From Streptococcus oralis (GTDB lineage: Bacteria > Bacillota > Bacilli > Lactobacillales > Streptococcaceae): a DNA stretch of 64,000 nt. The notes beneath the pieces were generated by a model. It did no database searches, was not told where the DNA came from, and worked only from the letters and a program-made list of their open reading frames with translations. Of this stretch, positions 1 to 10,988 are shown piece by piece. The position numbers and the translations under genes are program-made. The DNA lies in NCBI RefSeq assembly GCF_001075875.1, contig NZ_JUOS01000092.1, positions 1 to 64,000 on the forward strand. Direction: 5' to 3'. Each line of letters opens with the position of its first letter. Position 1 is the first letter of the stretch.

Positions 1-13
1 AGACGCAGTGGTT

Positions 14-70
14 GAGTGGGCTCTACTACGCTGATTTCATCAGCTTTTACAGCCCTACTCTCAGTTTTTT
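14..70 (+). terminator. Terminator-like stem-loop of an upstream gene outside the window
   Basis: GAGTGGGCT at 14-22 pairs with AGCCCTACTC at 51-60 with one bulged base. Inside it lies a perfect hairpin, GCTGAT/ATCAGC, at 30-44. A T-run follows from about 65. No coding frame is convincing here, so it probably ends a gene to the left. Confidence 0.5.
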
Positions 71-112
71 TGATGAAAAATGCTAATAAATATTCACAAA
101 AATCCTTATATA

Positions 113-121
113 TGATAAAAT
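113..121 (+). promoter_or_regulatory. Extended -10 promoter of the permease gene
   Basis: TGATAAAAT lies about 30 bases upstream of the start codon. It fits the TGnTAnAAT extended -10 pattern that recurs before many genes in this window. No good -35 box is visible. Confidence 0.55.
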
Positions 122-151
122 AATACAATCTTATAAATTGGGAGATGAATG

Positions 152-1549
152 ATGAATATTTTTAGAACCAAAGACGTTAGTCTAGGTAAGACAGAAATGC
201 ATCGCCATTTAAAACTATGGGATTTAATTCTTTTGGGAATTGGTGCTATGGTAGGAACGGGAATTTTCACCATTACAGGAACTGCTGCAGCAACATTAGC
301 AGGACCTGCCCTTGTGGTATCGATTGTAATTTCTGCTATCTGCGTATCCTTATCTGCACTCTTTTTTGCAGAATTTGCTTCTCGTGTTCCTGCAACGGGT
401 GGAGCCTATAGTTATTTATATGCAATTTTGGGTGAATTCCCAGCCTGGATAGCTGGTTGGTTAACCATTATGGAATTTATGACAGCTGTTTCTGGTGTCG
501 CTTCAGGTTGGGCGGCCTATTTTAAGGGGTTGCTTAGCCATTATGGAATTTCCTTGCCACAAGTCTTGAATGGAACTTTTAATCCTGAACATGGTACTTA
601 TATTGATTTTTTACCAATTTTAGTAATTCTACTTGTTACAGGTGTTGTACTTTTAAATTCGAAAGCAGCTCTTCGTTTTAATTCTATTCTCGTTGTTTTA
701 AAATTTTCTGCTCTTGCCTTATTTATCCTAGTTGGTATTTGGTACATTAAACCTGAAAATTGGTCAGATTTTGCACCATTTGGTTTTGGTCAGATTTATG
801 GAGGAAGCACTGGAATTATGGCAGGTGCTTCACTCATGTTCTTTGGATTCTTAGGTTTTGAGTCCATTTCTATGGCAGTTGATGAAATTCAAAGTCCACA
901 AAAGAATATTCCACGTGGGATTGTTTTATCCTTAACCATTGTAACCATTCTGTATGCCTTGGTTACTTTGATATTGACAGGTATCGTTCACTATAGCAAG
1001 CTCAATGTTGATGATGCAGTGGCTTTTGCGCTGAGAAGTATCGGTATTGGTTGGGCAGCTAATTATGTTTCACTTGTTGCAATTTTTACCTTGATTACGG
1101 TATGTATTTCCATGACCTATGCCTTGTCACGAATGATTTATAGCTTGGCCCGAGATGGACTATTGCCTCAAAGCTTCAAACAAGTAACCAAGACTAGTCG
1201 CGTTCCAAAGAATGCAACCATTTTGACAGGTGGAGTTTCAGCGATTGCAGCGGGTATCTTCCCTTTGGCAAGTATCGCAGCCTTTCTCAATATCTGTACT
1301 TTAGCCTACCTTATTCTCTTAGCCTATGGAATTATCAAATTGAGAAAAGATAAGGGGATGCCCAAAGAGGGAGAATTTAAAACTCCTCTGGTACCTTTTT
1401 TACCAATCTTGTCTATTCTGATTTGCCTCTCATTCATGCTTCAGTATACCCTAGAAACATGGATGGCATTTGGACTAGCTTTATTAATAGGAGTTATTAT
1501 TTACTTTTTTTATGGATATAAGCATTCGACTTTAGCTGAAAATGAATAA
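152..1549 (+). CDS. APC-family amino acid permease
   Basis: A polytopic membrane protein of 465 residues that should import amino acids by proton-coupled transport or exchange. The first membrane segment carries the APC-superfamily signature GTGIF at residues 35-39, and about 12 hydrophobic segments follow. It resembles the YfnA/cationic amino acid transporter branch, but the substrate cannot be read from sequence. Two ATGs are adjacent (149 and 152). The GGAG at 141-144 is seven bases from the second and only four from the first, so 152 is preferred. It is a single-gene unit ending at a terminator shared with convergent dacA. Confidence 0.85.
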   Translation: MNIFRTKDVSLGKTEMHRHLKLWDLILLGIGAMVGTGIFTITGTAAATLAGPALVVSIVISAICVSLSALFFAEFASRVPATGGAYSYLYAILGEFPAWIAGWLTIMEFMTAVSGVASGWAAYFKGLLSHYGISLPQVLNGTFNPEHGTYIDFLPILVILLVTGVVLLNSKAALRFNSILVVLKFSALALFILVGIWYIKPENWSDFAPFGFGQIYGGSTGIMAGASLMFFGFLGFESISMAVDEIQSPQKNIPRGIVLSLTIVTILYALVTLILTGIVHYSKLNVDDAVAFALRSIGIGWAANYVSLVAIFTLITVCISMTYALSRMIYSLARDGLLPQSFKQVTKTSRVPKNATILTGGVSAIAAGIFPLASIAAFLNICTLAYLILLAYGIIKLRKDKGMPKEGEFKTPLVPFLPILSILICLSFMLQYTLETWMAFGLALLIGVIIYFFYGYKHSTLAENE

Positions 1550-1551
1550 AG

Positions 1552-1590
1552 AAAAAAATCGCGAAATTCGCGATTTTTCGATTTTTTTAT
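1552..1590. terminator. Bidirectional terminator between permease and dacA
   Basis: AAAATCGCG at 1555-1563 pairs with CGCGATTTT at 1569-1577 around a five-base loop. A-runs and T-runs flank it on both sides, so it can stop transcription from both convergent genes. Confidence 0.8.
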
Positions 1591-2828
1591 AACTTCTCGT
1601 TAACAAAACGAACGAAGCGATTCCACCAAACTTTTAAGAAGAAGGCTTTTTCGACATTTTTTTCTGCGACCATCTCAAAACTCGGTTTGTCAGTTGTAAT
1701 GTATCCTTGACCAACTAGATCCTTGTCTTCATAAGTCAAATGTCCAACGACAGTTCCTGCCTCTAGTGGAGCAGTGTGTTCAGTCGTGTCCGCTGTGTAA
1801 GTAATAGTTGATTGTGTACGACTACCAAGACGTTGAACGATTTTGATATCTTCTTTTGCAACAGCCGTAACAGTATCTTCCTTCCCATCTAATACAGGTG
1901 ATTTACTATCTTCATAACTTTCTCCTTGCTTGACAATTGTCTGTAGAGAAAAGTTTGATGAGATATAATCTAAAATAGAAGAAGTAGCTGTGAAGCGTGC
2001 ATATGGATTAGTATCTTGGTTGTCAGCGTTTAAGACAACAGTGATAATACGCATTCCTTTTTCTACAGTCGTACCTACAAAGGATGCTCCAGCTTTATCA
2101 GTCGTACCAGTTTTAAGTCCATCAACACCACCACGATAGGCAGGCATTCCTTCCAACATATAGTTGGTAGAATGAATTGTCATCCCTGCAAAAGTAGAAG
2201 AAGGTTTCTTGGTGATTTCTAAAACTTGAGGATACTTGAGGATGAGGTTGCGAGCAACGACAGCAACATCATAAGCGCTCAATTTGTTTTCATCATCTTT
2301 CTTTGAACCAGGATAGATATTAGTGCCAAGAGTTTCATTATTGAGCCCAGTTGTGTTGACGAGTGTAGCATCTTGAATTCCCCATTCTTGTAGTTTGGCC
2401 TTCATCATATCTACAAAGTCCTTCTCAGAACCGGCAATTTTTTCAGCTAAAGCGATAGCAGCACTGTTCGCACTAGATACTAAAGTAGCTTCTAGCAATT
2501 CTTCGACAGTGTAATTTCTAGCTTCCATGGGAACATTACTAGCCGCAGAATTAGTTGTCAACTGGTAGGGGTAATCAGAAATTTCTACAGGAGTGGAAAG
2601 AGAGATTTTCCCCTGTTCCAAGGCTTCGTAAACGAGATATACGGTAAGCAATTTGCTAATAGAAGCAATTTCAACAGGTTGAGTAGCATCCTTTTCGTAT
2701 AGAATCTTACCGCTATTAGCTTCAACAGCAATGGCATGTTTTGCTGCTACATCAAAATCTTGGGCAGCAACAGTTGTAGCCGAACCGAATAAAAATAATG
2801 TGATTAGGGTTAAAAATAATTTCTTCAT
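1587..2828 (-). CDS. dacA: D-alanyl-D-alanine carboxypeptidase, PBP3
   Basis: A low-molecular-weight penicillin-binding protein that trims the terminal D-alanine from peptidoglycan pentapeptides at the outer membrane face, controlling cross-linking. A signal peptide covers about residues 1-22. The serine-peptidase triad motifs are SISK at 56-59, SAN at 119-121 and KTG at 239-241, which are the positions of pneumococcal PBP3 (413 residues, same length). A C-terminal beta-rich domain is followed by an amphipathic membrane-anchoring helix near 393-413. It is monocistronic and divergent from the next gene. Confidence 0.95.
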   Translation of the reverse strand: MKKLFLTLITLFLFGSATTVAAQDFDVAAKHAIAVEANSGKILYEKDATQPVEIASISKLLTVYLVYEALEQGKISLSTPVEISDYPYQLTTNSAASNVPMEARNYTVEELLEATLVSSANSAAIALAEKIAGSEKDFVDMMKAKLQEWGIQDATLVNTTGLNNETLGTNIYPGSKKDDENKLSAYDVAVVARNLILKYPQVLEITKKPSSTFAGMTIHSTNYMLEGMPAYRGGVDGLKTGTTDKAGASFVGTTVEKGMRIITVVLNADNQDTNPYARFTATSSILDYISSNFSLQTIVKQGESYEDSKSPVLDGKEDTVTAVAKEDIKIVQRLGSRTQSTITYTADTTEHTAPLEAGTVVGHLTYEDKDLVGQGYITTDKPSFEMVAEKNVEKAFFLKVWWNRFVRFVNEKL

Positions 2829-2837
2829 AGTAACTTT

Positions 2838-2846
2838 ATTCTATCA
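2838..2846 (-). promoter_or_regulatory. Extended -10 promoter of dacA
   Basis: Read on the minus strand this is TGATAGAAT, ten bases upstream of the dacA start. It would give a very short leader. No clear -35 box is visible. Confidence 0.45.
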
Positions 2847-2903
2847 CAAAGACAAAAGATATTCTTGTTTTTGTGATGAAAGTTATCAATCTTTTTTGAA
2901 ATA

Positions 2904-2912
2904 TGGTAAAAT
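2904..2912 (+). promoter_or_regulatory. Extended -10 promoter of AI-2E family gene
   Basis: TGGTAAAAT lies about 10 bases before the GAGGAGG ribosome-binding site at 2921-2927. The transcript leader would be only about 15 bases. Confidence 0.5.
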
Positions 2913-2933
2913 AGGGAAAAGAGGAGGTGGCCT

Positions 2934-4043
2934 ATGTTTCGGAGAAATAAACTATTCTTCTGGACAACTGAAATTCTACTAATAACCTTAATTTTCTATC
3001 TATGGAAAGAAATGGGTGCTATTATTACACCCTTTGTTAGTGTTGCAAATACAATCATGATTCCTTTTTTATTGGGAGGATTTTTGTATTATCTAACTAA
3101 CCCAATTGTTATCTTTTTAGAGAAGGAATGCAAAATCAATCGAATCATTGGGATTTTGTTAACCCTTTGTGCCTTAGTTTGTGCACTCGTACTTAGTTTT
3201 GTTTATCTATTGCCGATTTTGATTAATCAGTTGAGTAGCTTAATTTACTCGAGTCAAAACATTTACGGTCGTCTTCAAGATTTAGTCATTGAGTTATCAA
3301 AACATCCAGCCCTACAAAATCTAGATATCCAACAAACTATTCAGCAACTGAACCTCTCTTATGTTGATATTTTGCAAAATATCTTGAACAGTGTGACAAA
3401 TAGTGTTGGAAGTGTTCTATCTGCACTCGTAAGCACTGTATTGATTATCATCATGACACCAGTTTTCTTGATTTACTTATTACTTGATGGGCATAAATTT
3501 TTACCCATGCTAGAAAGAACTGTATTAAAACGAGATAAATTGAACATATCTGGTTTATTGACAAACCTAAATACAACTATTTCTCGTTACATTAGTGGAG
3601 TGTCTATAGATGCAGTGATTATTGGATGTTTAGCTTTTATCGGTTATAGTGTGATTGGTCTAAGATACGCCTTGGTCTTCGCAATTTTTTCTGGATTGGC
3701 TAATTTGATTCCGTATGTAGGACCAAGCATTGGCTTGATTCCAATGATCATCTCAAATCTCTTCACCGATCCTCATAAAATGATTATTGCTGTCATTTAT
3801 ATGTTGATTATTCAGCAAGTTGATGGAAATATTTTATATCCACGTATTGTGGGTGGGGTTATGAAGGTTCACCCGATTACTATTTTAGTCTTGCTTTTAT
3901 TATCAAGTAATATTTATGGTGTGATTGGGATGATTGTTGCTGTTCCAACCTATTCCATTTTAAAAGAGATTGCTAAATTCTTAGCGCGACTGTATGAAAA
4001 TCATAAGAAAGCACAAGAAGTCGAAAAACATCAATCAGAATAA
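2934..4043 (+). CDS. AI-2E family membrane protein (PF01594)
   Basis: A membrane protein of 369 residues with about eight hydrophobic segments, in two groups on either side of a soluble stretch at roughly 90-150. It belongs to the AI-2E transporter family, whose members include TqsA-like exporters and Na+(Li+)/H+ antiporters. The true substrate here is unknown. Family-typical features are the PVFLIYLLLDG segment and the NLIPYVGPSIG segment. The start follows a strong GAGGAGG site. A paralogue lies at 39489-40652. Known family biochemistry is diverse, so the name should not be read as quorum-signal transport. Confidence 0.8.
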   Translation: MFRRNKLFFWTTEILLITLIFYLWKEMGAIITPFVSVANTIMIPFLLGGFLYYLTNPIVIFLEKECKINRIIGILLTLCALVCALVLSFVYLLPILINQLSSLIYSSQNIYGRLQDLVIELSKHPALQNLDIQQTIQQLNLSYVDILQNILNSVTNSVGSVLSALVSTVLIIIMTPVFLIYLLLDGHKFLPMLERTVLKRDKLNISGLLTNLNTTISRYISGVSIDAVIIGCLAFIGYSVIGLRYALVFAIFSGLANLIPYVGPSIGLIPMIISNLFTDPHKMIIAVIYMLIIQQVDGNILYPRIVGGVMKVHPITILVLLLLSSNIYGVIGMIVAVPTYSILKEIAKFLARLYENHKKAQEVEKHQSE

Positions 4044-4079
4044 AGATGTCGGGATAAAAGATTCCGATATCTTTTTTTA
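4043..4079 (+). terminator. Terminator after the AI-2E gene
   Basis: AAGATGTCGG at 4043-4052 pairs with CCGATATCTT at 4064-4073 with one G-T pair. A run of Ts follows. Confidence 0.8.
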
Positions 4080-4455
4080 TCATTGTATCTTTGGCGCTGT
4101 AGTTGATCAACCTTTTTATTGGTTTTAAACTCTCAAAACGCTTATGATGAAACTTTAATTTTTCTATACATAATTTTTTAAAAACAACTGAATGATTGAA
4201 GTCTTTTGGGGCTGGAAATAGGAAATTCAGACTTGGGTTATTGATTTATGGTCTATCGCCTTTTGCTAAAATAAGCCTATTTATAGATATTTTAAATAAA
4301 TTGGTAGAGGAAGTAGAGCAAGAATAAGAATAATTCACAAAAACTTTGTAAAACACTTGCAATTTAGCTGAAATTTGATAAAATAGTAAGGAAAGTTAGA
4401 CTGTATTGCCTACTGTCTATCTATAAAATATATTTTATTGGAGGCTTTTACTCAA
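4080..4455 (+). promoter_or_regulatory. tuf upstream region with promoter
   Basis: This stretch of about 375 bases has no gene. The tuf promoter is clear: TTGCAA at 4357-4362, 16 bases, then TAAAAT at 4379-4384 preceded by TG (extended -10). A second weaker candidate, TGCTAAAAT, lies at 4264-4272. The ribosome-binding site GGAGG is at 4440-4444. The rest (4080-4240) shows nothing I recognise. Confidence 0.7.
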
Positions 4456-5652
<1,197 letters not shown>

Positions 5653-5698
5653 TTCGATTTAGTTCCCAGAAGAACAATTATTTAAGTCAGACACTAAA

Positions 5699-5728
5699 AG
5701 AATCTTGCTATGCAAGGTTCTTTTTTTG
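5699..5728 (+). terminator. tuf terminator
   Basis: AGAATCTTGC at 5699-5708 pairs with GCAAGGTTCT at 5712-5721 around a three-base loop, and seven Ts follow. Confidence 0.9.
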
Positions 5729-5752
5729 CGATCAAAAGTGAGAGAGTTCCTT

Positions 5753-5782
5753 TTTTACAATTTCATAAAATCATGGTAAAAT
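5753..5782 (+). promoter_or_regulatory. proBAC promoter
   Basis: TTTACA at 5753-5758, then 18 bases, then TAAAAT at 5777-5782 preceded by TG (extended -10). It lies 28 bases upstream of proB. Confidence 0.6.
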
Positions 5783-5809
5783 GGTTAAATATTAAATTTG
5801 GAGAAAAAT

Positions 5810-6919
5810 ATGAAGTACAAGCGTATCGTATTTAAAGTGGGAACTTCATCCCTGACACATAAAGATGGAAGTTTATCTCGCAGTAAAGTAAAAGCTATTA
5901 CACAGCAGCTTGCAATGCTACATGAAACAGGTCATGAGCTGATTTTGGTGTCTTCTGGGGCTGTTGCAGCAGGTTTCGGAGCCTTAGGATTTAAAAAACG
6001 ACCAACAAAGATTGCGGATAAGCAAGCTTCAGCGGCGGTTGGTCAAGGATTGCTTCTGGAAGAATATACAACAAATTTGCTCTTAAGACAGATTGTTTCA
6101 GCGCAAATCTTGCTAACTCAGGATGATTTTGTCGATAAGCGACGTTATAAAAATGCCCATCAAGCTTTGTCAGTCCTGCTTAATCGTGGTGCGATTCCTA
6201 TTATCAATGAAAATGACAGTGTCGTTATTGATGAGCTCAAGGTCGGGGATAATGATACGCTCAGTGCTCAGGTAGCTGCAATGGTGCAGGCAGATCTTTT
6301 GGTTCTCTTAACAGATGTAGACGGTCTTTATACTGGTAATCCTAACTCGGATCCAAGAGCTAAACGCTTGGAGCGAATCGAGACCATCAATCGTGAAATT
6401 ATCGATATGGCTGGCGGAGCAGGTTCATCTAATGGAACTGGAGGCATGCTGACTAAGATAAAGGCAGCAACCATTGCGACAGAATCAGAAGTACCTGTTT
6501 ATATTTGTTCATCCTTGAAAGCTGATGCTATGATAGAGGCAGCAGAGAAGACCAAGGACGGTTCTTACTTTGTTGCACAGGAGAAGGGGCTCCGTACCCA
6601 GAAACAATGGCTGGCCTTTTATGCCAAAAGTCAGGGGGCTATTTGGGTTGATAAAGGTGCTGCAGAAGCTCTCTCTCAACATGGTAAAAGTCTACTTTTA
6701 TCAGGTGTTGTAGATGTTGAGAGCAACTTTTCTTATGGCGATATTGTTACGGTTTTTGATAAGGAGACTGGAAAATCACTCGGAAAAGGTAGAGTACAAC
6801 TAGGTGCATCGGGGCTGAAAGATGTCCTTCGATCTCAAAAAGCCAAGGGTGTCTTGATTCACCGTGATGACTGGATTTCCATTACTCCTGAAATCCAACT
6901 ACTCTTTACAGAATTTTAG
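5810..6919 (+). CDS. proB: Glutamate 5-kinase
   Basis: First step of proline synthesis: ATP-dependent phosphorylation of glutamate to gamma-glutamyl phosphate. The N-terminal amino-acid-kinase domain (about 1-255) shows the KVGTSSL start, SSGAVAAG and the nucleotide-binding segment [11 protein letters not shown]-terminal PUA domain (about 275-365) is present, giving the full 369-residue two-domain form that is usually feedback-inhibited by proline. The ATG at 5810 follows GGAG; an in-frame TTG at 5798 overlaps that site. It heads the operon, with proA nine bases downstream. Confidence 0.96.
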   Translation: MKYKRIVFKVGTSSLTHKDGSLSRSKVKAITQQLAMLHETGHELILVSSGAVAAGFGALGFKKRPTKIADKQASAAVGQGLLLEEYTTNLLLRQIVSAQILLTQDDFVDKRRYKNAHQALSVLLNRGAIPIINENDSVVIDELKVGDNDTLSAQVAAMVQADLLVLLTDVDGLYTGNPNSDPRAKRLERIETINREIIDMAGGAGSSNGTGGMLTKIKAATIATESEVPVYICSSLKADAMIEAAEKTKDGSYFVAQEKGLRTQKQWLAFYAKSQGAIWVDKGAAEALSQHGKSLLLSGVVDVESNFSYGDIVTVFDKETGKSLGKGRVQLGASGLKDVLRSQKAKGVLIHRDDWISITPEIQLLFTEF

Positions 6920-6928
6920 AGGTAAACT

Positions 6929-8191
6929 ATGGTAAGTACACAAGAACAATTTGAACAGGTACAGGCTGTTAAAAAATCAATTAACACAGCTAGTGAAGAG
7001 GTGAAAAACCAAGCATTGTTAGCCATGGCTAATCACTTATTAGTAGCTACTGAGGAGATTTTAGCGGCCAATGCCCTCGATATGGAAGCGGCCAAAGGTA
7101 AAATCTCAGATGTGATGCTGGATCGTCTTTATTTGGATGCAAGTCGTATAGAAGCGATGGCAACTGGGATTCGTGAAGTGGTTGCTTTACCAGATCCAAT
7201 CGGTGAAGTTTTAGAAACTAGTCAGCTTGAAAACGGCCTGGCTATCACCAAGAAACGTGTAGCCATGGGAGTTATTGGTATTATCTATGAAAGCCGTCCA
7301 AATGTGACGTCTGACGCAGCTGCTTTGGCTCTCAAGAGCGGAAATGCGGTTGTTCTTCGTAGTGGTAAGGATGCCTATCAAACGGCCCATGCCATTGTCA
7401 CAGCCTTGAAGAAGGGCTTGGAGACGACTACTATTCACCCAGATGTGATTCAACTGGTGGAAGATACCAGTCGTGACAGTAGCTATGCCATGATGAAGGC
7501 CAAGGGCTATCTAGACCTTCTTATTCCTCGTGGAGGGGCTGGCTTGATCAATGCTGTCGTTGAGAATGCTATTGTACCTGTTATCGAGACAGGGACTGGG
7601 ATTGTCCATGTCTATGTGGATAAGGATGCAGACGAAGACAAGGCTCTGTCTATCATCAACAATGCTAAAACCAGTCGTCCCTCTGTTTGCAATGCCATGG
7701 AGGTTCTACTTGTTCATGAAGACAAGGCAGCAAGCTTCCTTCCTCGCTTGGAGCAAGTTCTGGTTGCCGATCGAAAAGAAGCTGGGTTGGAACCAATTCA
7801 ATTCCGCTTGGATAGCAAAGCAAGCCAGTTTGTTTCAGGTCAAGCAGCTGAGGCCCAAGACTTTGACACTGAGTTTTTAGACTATGTCCTTGCTGTTAAG
7901 GTTGTGAGCAGTTTAGAAGAAGCGGTTGCCCATATTGAGACCCACAGTACCCATCATTCGGATGCCGTTGTGACTGAAAATGCTGATGCTATAGCTTACT
8001 TTACAGATCAAGTGGACTCGGCAGCGGTTTATGTCAATGCGTCGACTCGTTTCACAGATGGTGGTCAATTTGGTCTTGGTTGTGAAATGGGGATTTCTAC
8101 TCAGAAACTACATGCGCGTGGACCAATGGGCTTGAAGGAATTGACCAGCTACAAATATGTGGTTACTGGTGATGGACAGATAAGGGAGTAA
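6929..8191 (+). CDS. proA: Glutamate-5-semialdehyde dehydrogenase (gamma-glutamyl phosphate reductase)
   Basis: Second step of proline synthesis: NADPH-dependent reduction of gamma-glutamyl phosphate to glutamate semialdehyde, which cyclises to pyrroline-5-carboxylate. The 420 residues cover the whole aldehyde-dehydrogenase-like fold. The catalytic cysteine is in SVCNAMEV at about residue 254. The conserved C-terminal segment [15 protein letters not shown] is intact. The ribosome-binding site GAGGTAA overlaps the end of proB. It works with ProB, probably channelling the labile phosphate intermediate. Confidence 0.96.
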   Translation: MVSTQEQFEQVQAVKKSINTASEEVKNQALLAMANHLLVATEEILAANALDMEAAKGKISDVMLDRLYLDASRIEAMATGIREVVALPDPIGEVLETSQLENGLAITKKRVAMGVIGIIYESRPNVTSDAAALALKSGNAVVLRSGKDAYQTAHAIVTALKKGLETTTIHPDVIQLVEDTSRDSSYAMMKAKGYLDLLIPRGGAGLINAVVENAIVPVIETGTGIVHVYVDKDADEDKALSIINNAKTSRPSVCNAMEVLLVHEDKAASFLPRLEQVLVADRKEAGLEPIQFRLDSKASQFVSGQAAEAQDFDTEFLDYVLAVKVVSSLEEAVAHIETHSTHHSDAVVTENADAIAYFTDQVDSAAVYVNASTRFTDGGQFGLGCEMGISTQKLHARGPMGLKELTSYKYVVTGDGQIRE

Positions 8192-8195
8192 AGAG

Positions 8196-8993
8196 ATGAA
8201 GATTGGATTTATCGGCTTGGGGAATATGGGAGCTAGTTTGGCTAAGGCTGTCTTGCAGGCAAAAACGATTCATCAGATTCTCCTTGCTAATCGTAGTCAA
8301 GCTAAGGTGGATGCTTTTATTACCAACTTCGGTGGTCTGGCTTCTAGCAATGACGAAATCTTTGCAGAAGCAGATGTGATTTTTCTAGGAGTTAAACCAG
8401 CACAGTTCTCAGAACTGCTTTCTAAATATCAGCCAGTCCTTGAGAAACGAGAAAGTCTTCTTTTGATTTCCATGGCAGCTGGTTTGACCTTGGAAAAACT
8501 CGCTAGTCTTCTTCCAAGTCACCATAGGATTATTCGTATTATGCCTAATACACCTGTTGCTATTGGGCAAGGAGTGATTAGCTATGCCTTGTCTGCAAAT
8601 TGTCATCCAGAAGATAGTGAACTTTTTTGTCAACTTTTAGCCAAGGCTGGCCAGTTGGTTAAAATAAGTGATGGTTTAATAGATGCAGCAACAGGACTTG
8701 CAGGCTGTGGACCAGCCTTTGTCTATCTCTTTATCGAGGCCTTGGCGGATGCAGGTGTGCAAACAGGATTGCCAAGAAAAACGGCATTGAAAATGGCGGC
8801 TAAAACAGTAGTTGGTGCAGGTCAAATGGTCCTAGAAAGTCGGCAACATCCTGGAGTCTTGAAAGACCAAGTTTGTAGCCCAGGTGGTTCGACCATTGCT
8901 GGTGTAGCAAGTCTAGAAGAGCATGCTTTTAGAGGAACCGTTATGGATGCTGTCAACCAAGCCTACAAAAAAACTCAAGAATTAGGCAAATAA
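8196..8993 (+). CDS. proC: Pyrroline-5-carboxylate reductase
   Basis: Last step of proline synthesis: NAD(P)H-dependent reduction of pyrroline-5-carboxylate to proline. The Rossmann nucleotide-binding motif GLGNMG is at residues 7-12. The dimerisation/active-site domain contains GCGPAFVYLFIEA and the conserved CSPGGSTIAG segment. The 265 residues are full length. Only four bases separate it from proA, so proBAC is one transcript, ended by a hairpin directly at the proC stop. Confidence 0.96.
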   Translation: MKIGFIGLGNMGASLAKAVLQAKTIHQILLANRSQAKVDAFITNFGGLASSNDEIFAEADVIFLGVKPAQFSELLSKYQPVLEKRESLLLISMAAGLTLEKLASLLPSHHRIIRIMPNTPVAIGQGVISYALSANCHPEDSELFCQLLAKAGQLVKISDGLIDAATGLAGCGPAFVYLFIEALADAGVQTGLPRKTALKMAAKTVVGAGQMVLESRQHPGVLKDQVCSPGGSTIAGVASLEEHAFRGTVMDAVNQAYKKTQELGK

Positions 8994-9027
8994 GAGGGTG
9001 AGCGTTAAAACTCACACTCTTTTTTTC
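8993..9027 (+). terminator. proBAC terminator
   Basis: AGAGGGTGAG at 8993-9002 pairs with CTCACACTCT at 9011-9020 with one mismatch, and seven Ts follow. Confidence 0.8.
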
Positions 9028-9054
9028 TTACAAAGAAGGAAATGAAAAAAGCTT

Positions 9055-9083
9055 TTCACAAATCCCCATTTTTTTGATAGAAT
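9055..9083 (+). promoter_or_regulatory. Promoter of the tmk operon
   Basis: TTCACA at 9055-9060, 17 bases, then TAGAAT at 9078-9083 with an upstream TG. It sits about 30 bases before tmk. Confidence 0.6.
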
Positions 9084-9113
9084 AGAAGAGAGAAAAATAG
9101 AAATGAGTCAGAC

Positions 9114-9752
9114 ATGTCAAAAGGATTTTTAGTCTCTCTTGAGGGACCAGAGGGAGCAGGAAAAACAAGCGTTCTTGAAGCCCTAATCCCTGTACTAGAG
9201 GATATGGGAGTAGAAGTTTTAACAACGCGCGAACCAGGTGGGGTCTTAATTGGAGAAAAAATTCGCGAAGTTATCCTAGATCCTAGTCATACTGAAATGG
9301 ATCCTAAGACTGAGCTTCTCCTCTATATTGCTAGTCGTCGACAACACTTGGTGGAAAAGGTCTTACCAGCACTTGCAGCTGGAAAACTGGTTATCATGGA
9401 TCGCTTTATCGATAGTTCTGTTGCTTATCAGGGCTTTGGGCGTGGTTTAGATATCGATGCCATTGATTGGCTTAATCAGTTTGCGACAGATGGACTAAAA
9501 CCTGATTTGACTCTTTATTTTGACATTGAGGTCGAAGAGGGGTTGGCACGTATTGCTGCCAATAGTGATCGGGAGATCAATCGTTTGGACATGGAAGGTC
9601 TGGACCTACACCGAAAAGTCCGTCAGGGTTATCTATCTCTTTTGGAAAAGGAAGCAAACCGCATTGTAAAAATCGATGCTAGTCTACCACTTGATCAGGT
9701 GATTGAGAACACGCAACAGCTACTTTTTGACAGGATGGGATTAAGGAGATGA
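9114..9752 (+). CDS. tmk: Thymidylate kinase
   Basis: Phosphorylates dTMP to dTDP with ATP, an essential step for dTTP. The P-loop GPEGAGKTS is at residues 11-19, the DRF substrate motif lies in [13 protein letters not shown], and the 212-residue length is normal. The ribosome-binding site is weak; the start is set by homology to the family's [11 protein letters not shown] opening. The stop overlaps the holB start by four bases (ATGA), so the two are translationally coupled. This tmk-holB pairing is common in Firmicutes. Confidence 0.95.
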   Translation: MSKGFLVSLEGPEGAGKTSVLEALIPVLEDMGVEVLTTREPGGVLIGEKIREVILDPSHTEMDPKTELLLYIASRRQHLVEKVLPALAAGKLVIMDRFIDSSVAYQGFGRGLDIDAIDWLNQFATDGLKPDLTLYFDIEVEEGLARIAANSDREINRLDMEGLDLHRKVRQGYLSLLEKEANRIVKIDASLPLDQVIENTQQLLFDRMGLRR

Positions 9753-10639
9753 AACAAGAGCAATTAAGAGCTTGTCAACCTTTACAATTTGAACGTTTTG
9801 TTCATATTTTAGAGCAAGGGCAGCTCAATCACGCCTATCTCTTTTCAGGTAATTTTGGAAGTTTAGAGATGGCCCTTTTCTTGTCTAAAAGTCTCTTTTG
9901 TAGTGAGAAAACTGGTATTTTTCCTTGTGAAAAATGTCGGAATTGTAAATTGATTGAACAAGAAGAATTTCCTGATGTGACCATGATCAAACCTCAGAAT
10001 CAAGTGATTAAGACGGAGCGTATTCGGGAATTAGTCAGTCAATTTTCCCAGTCTGGTATTGAAAATCAACGGCAGGTCTTTATTATCGAACAAGCAGAAA
10101 AAATGCATGTGAACGCTGCAAATTCACTCTTGAAGGTTATTGAAGAACCACAGAGCGAAATCTACATTTTCTTTTTGACCAATGATGAAGAACAGATGTT
10201 ACCAACGATTCGAAGTCGGACACAGATTTTCCAATTTAAGAAGCAAGTCTCTACTTTAATGTCACAGCTTGAAGAGGCTGGTTTAGTAAAAAATAAAGCT
10301 AAACTATTGGCCCAATTCAGTCAGTCTCAGACCGAGGCTGATAATCTTGTGCATCAAGCAGGATTTTGGGCACTAGTAGATGAAAGTGAACGCCTTTTTG
10401 CTTGGCTTTTAGCTCATAAAAAAGAATCCTATTTGCAGGTTGCAAAATTAACGAGTTTGGCTGATGATAAAGAAAAGCAAGATCAGGTGCTCAGGATTTT
10501 AGAGGTATTAGCTGGCCAGGAGGTTCTCAATGTTTCTGCGCGGAACATTTTGCAACATCTCATTCAAGCTCGAAAAATGTGGTGGGCCAATGTCAGCTTT
10601 CAAAACGCTTTGGAATACCTGGTTTTACAAAAAAATTAA
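9749..10639 (+). CDS. holB: DNA polymerase III subunit delta prime
   Basis: Part of the clamp-loader complex that places the beta sliding clamp on DNA. The 296-residue protein has the AAA-like fold with the zinc module CEKCRNCK at roughly residues 60-70, and the conserved [19 protein letters not shown] and SRTQ segments. The usual delta-prime Walker A is degenerate, as expected for this non-ATPase subunit. It overlaps tmk by four bases and is followed 29 bases later by yabA. Confidence 0.93.
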   Translation: MKQEQLRACQPLQFERFVHILEQGQLNHAYLFSGNFGSLEMALFLSKSLFCSEKTGIFPCEKCRNCKLIEQEEFPDVTMIKPQNQVIKTERIRELVSQFSQSGIENQRQVFIIEQAEKMHVNAANSLLKVIEEPQSEIYIFFLTNDEEQMLPTIRSRTQIFQFKKQVSTLMSQLEEAGLVKNKAKLLAQFSQSQTEADNLVHQAGFWALVDESERLFAWLLAHKKESYLQVAKLTSLADDKEKQDQVLRILEVLAGQEVLNVSARNILQHLIQARKMWWANVSFQNALEYLVLQKN

Positions 10640-10668
10640 AGAAATGATAAATTATAGAAAGGGCTGTA

Positions 10669-10986
10669 ATGAATAAAAAAGAATTATTTGATGCTTTAGA
10701 TGACTTTTCACAGCAATTGTTGGTAACCTTGGCAGACGTCGAAGCCATCAAAAAAAATCTCAAGAGTCTGGTAGAGGAAAATACAGCTCTTCGTTTAGAA
10801 AATGATAAACTGAGAGAACGTTTGGGAGAGGTTGAGGAGACAGCTCCAGCCAAAACGAAACATGTAAGGGAAAATGTCCGTCGCATTTATGAGGATGGTT
10901 TTCATGTTTGTCGTGACTTTTATGGTCAACGTCGGGAGCAAGATGCAGAATGTATGTTTTGTGATGAGTTGTTATTTAGGGAGTAA
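10669..10986 (+). CDS. yabA: Replication initiation control protein YabA
   Basis: A small negative regulator of chromosome replication that bridges DnaA and the DnaN clamp in Firmicutes. Residues 1-55 form a leucine-rich coiled coil for tetramerisation. The C-terminal zinc-binding module is complete, with ligands H79, C81, C95 and C98. The 105-residue length is typical. Its place between holB and rsmI matches other streptococci. The rsmI start follows after two bases. Confidence 0.93.
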   Translation: MNKKELFDALDDFSQQLLVTLADVEAIKKNLKSLVEENTALRLENDKLRERLGEVEETAPAKTKHVRENVRRIYEDGFHVCRDFYGQRREQDAECMFCDELLFRE

Positions 10987-10988
10987 GT

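Noticed and set aside
1..148. Coding sequence at the left edge
   Set aside because: No frame gives a convincing protein end; the sequence folds into a terminator-like stem-loop.
4438..4455. TTG start giving a longer EF-Tu
   Set aside because: The TTG overlaps the GGAGG ribosome-binding site, and the family N-terminus begins at the ATG at 4456.
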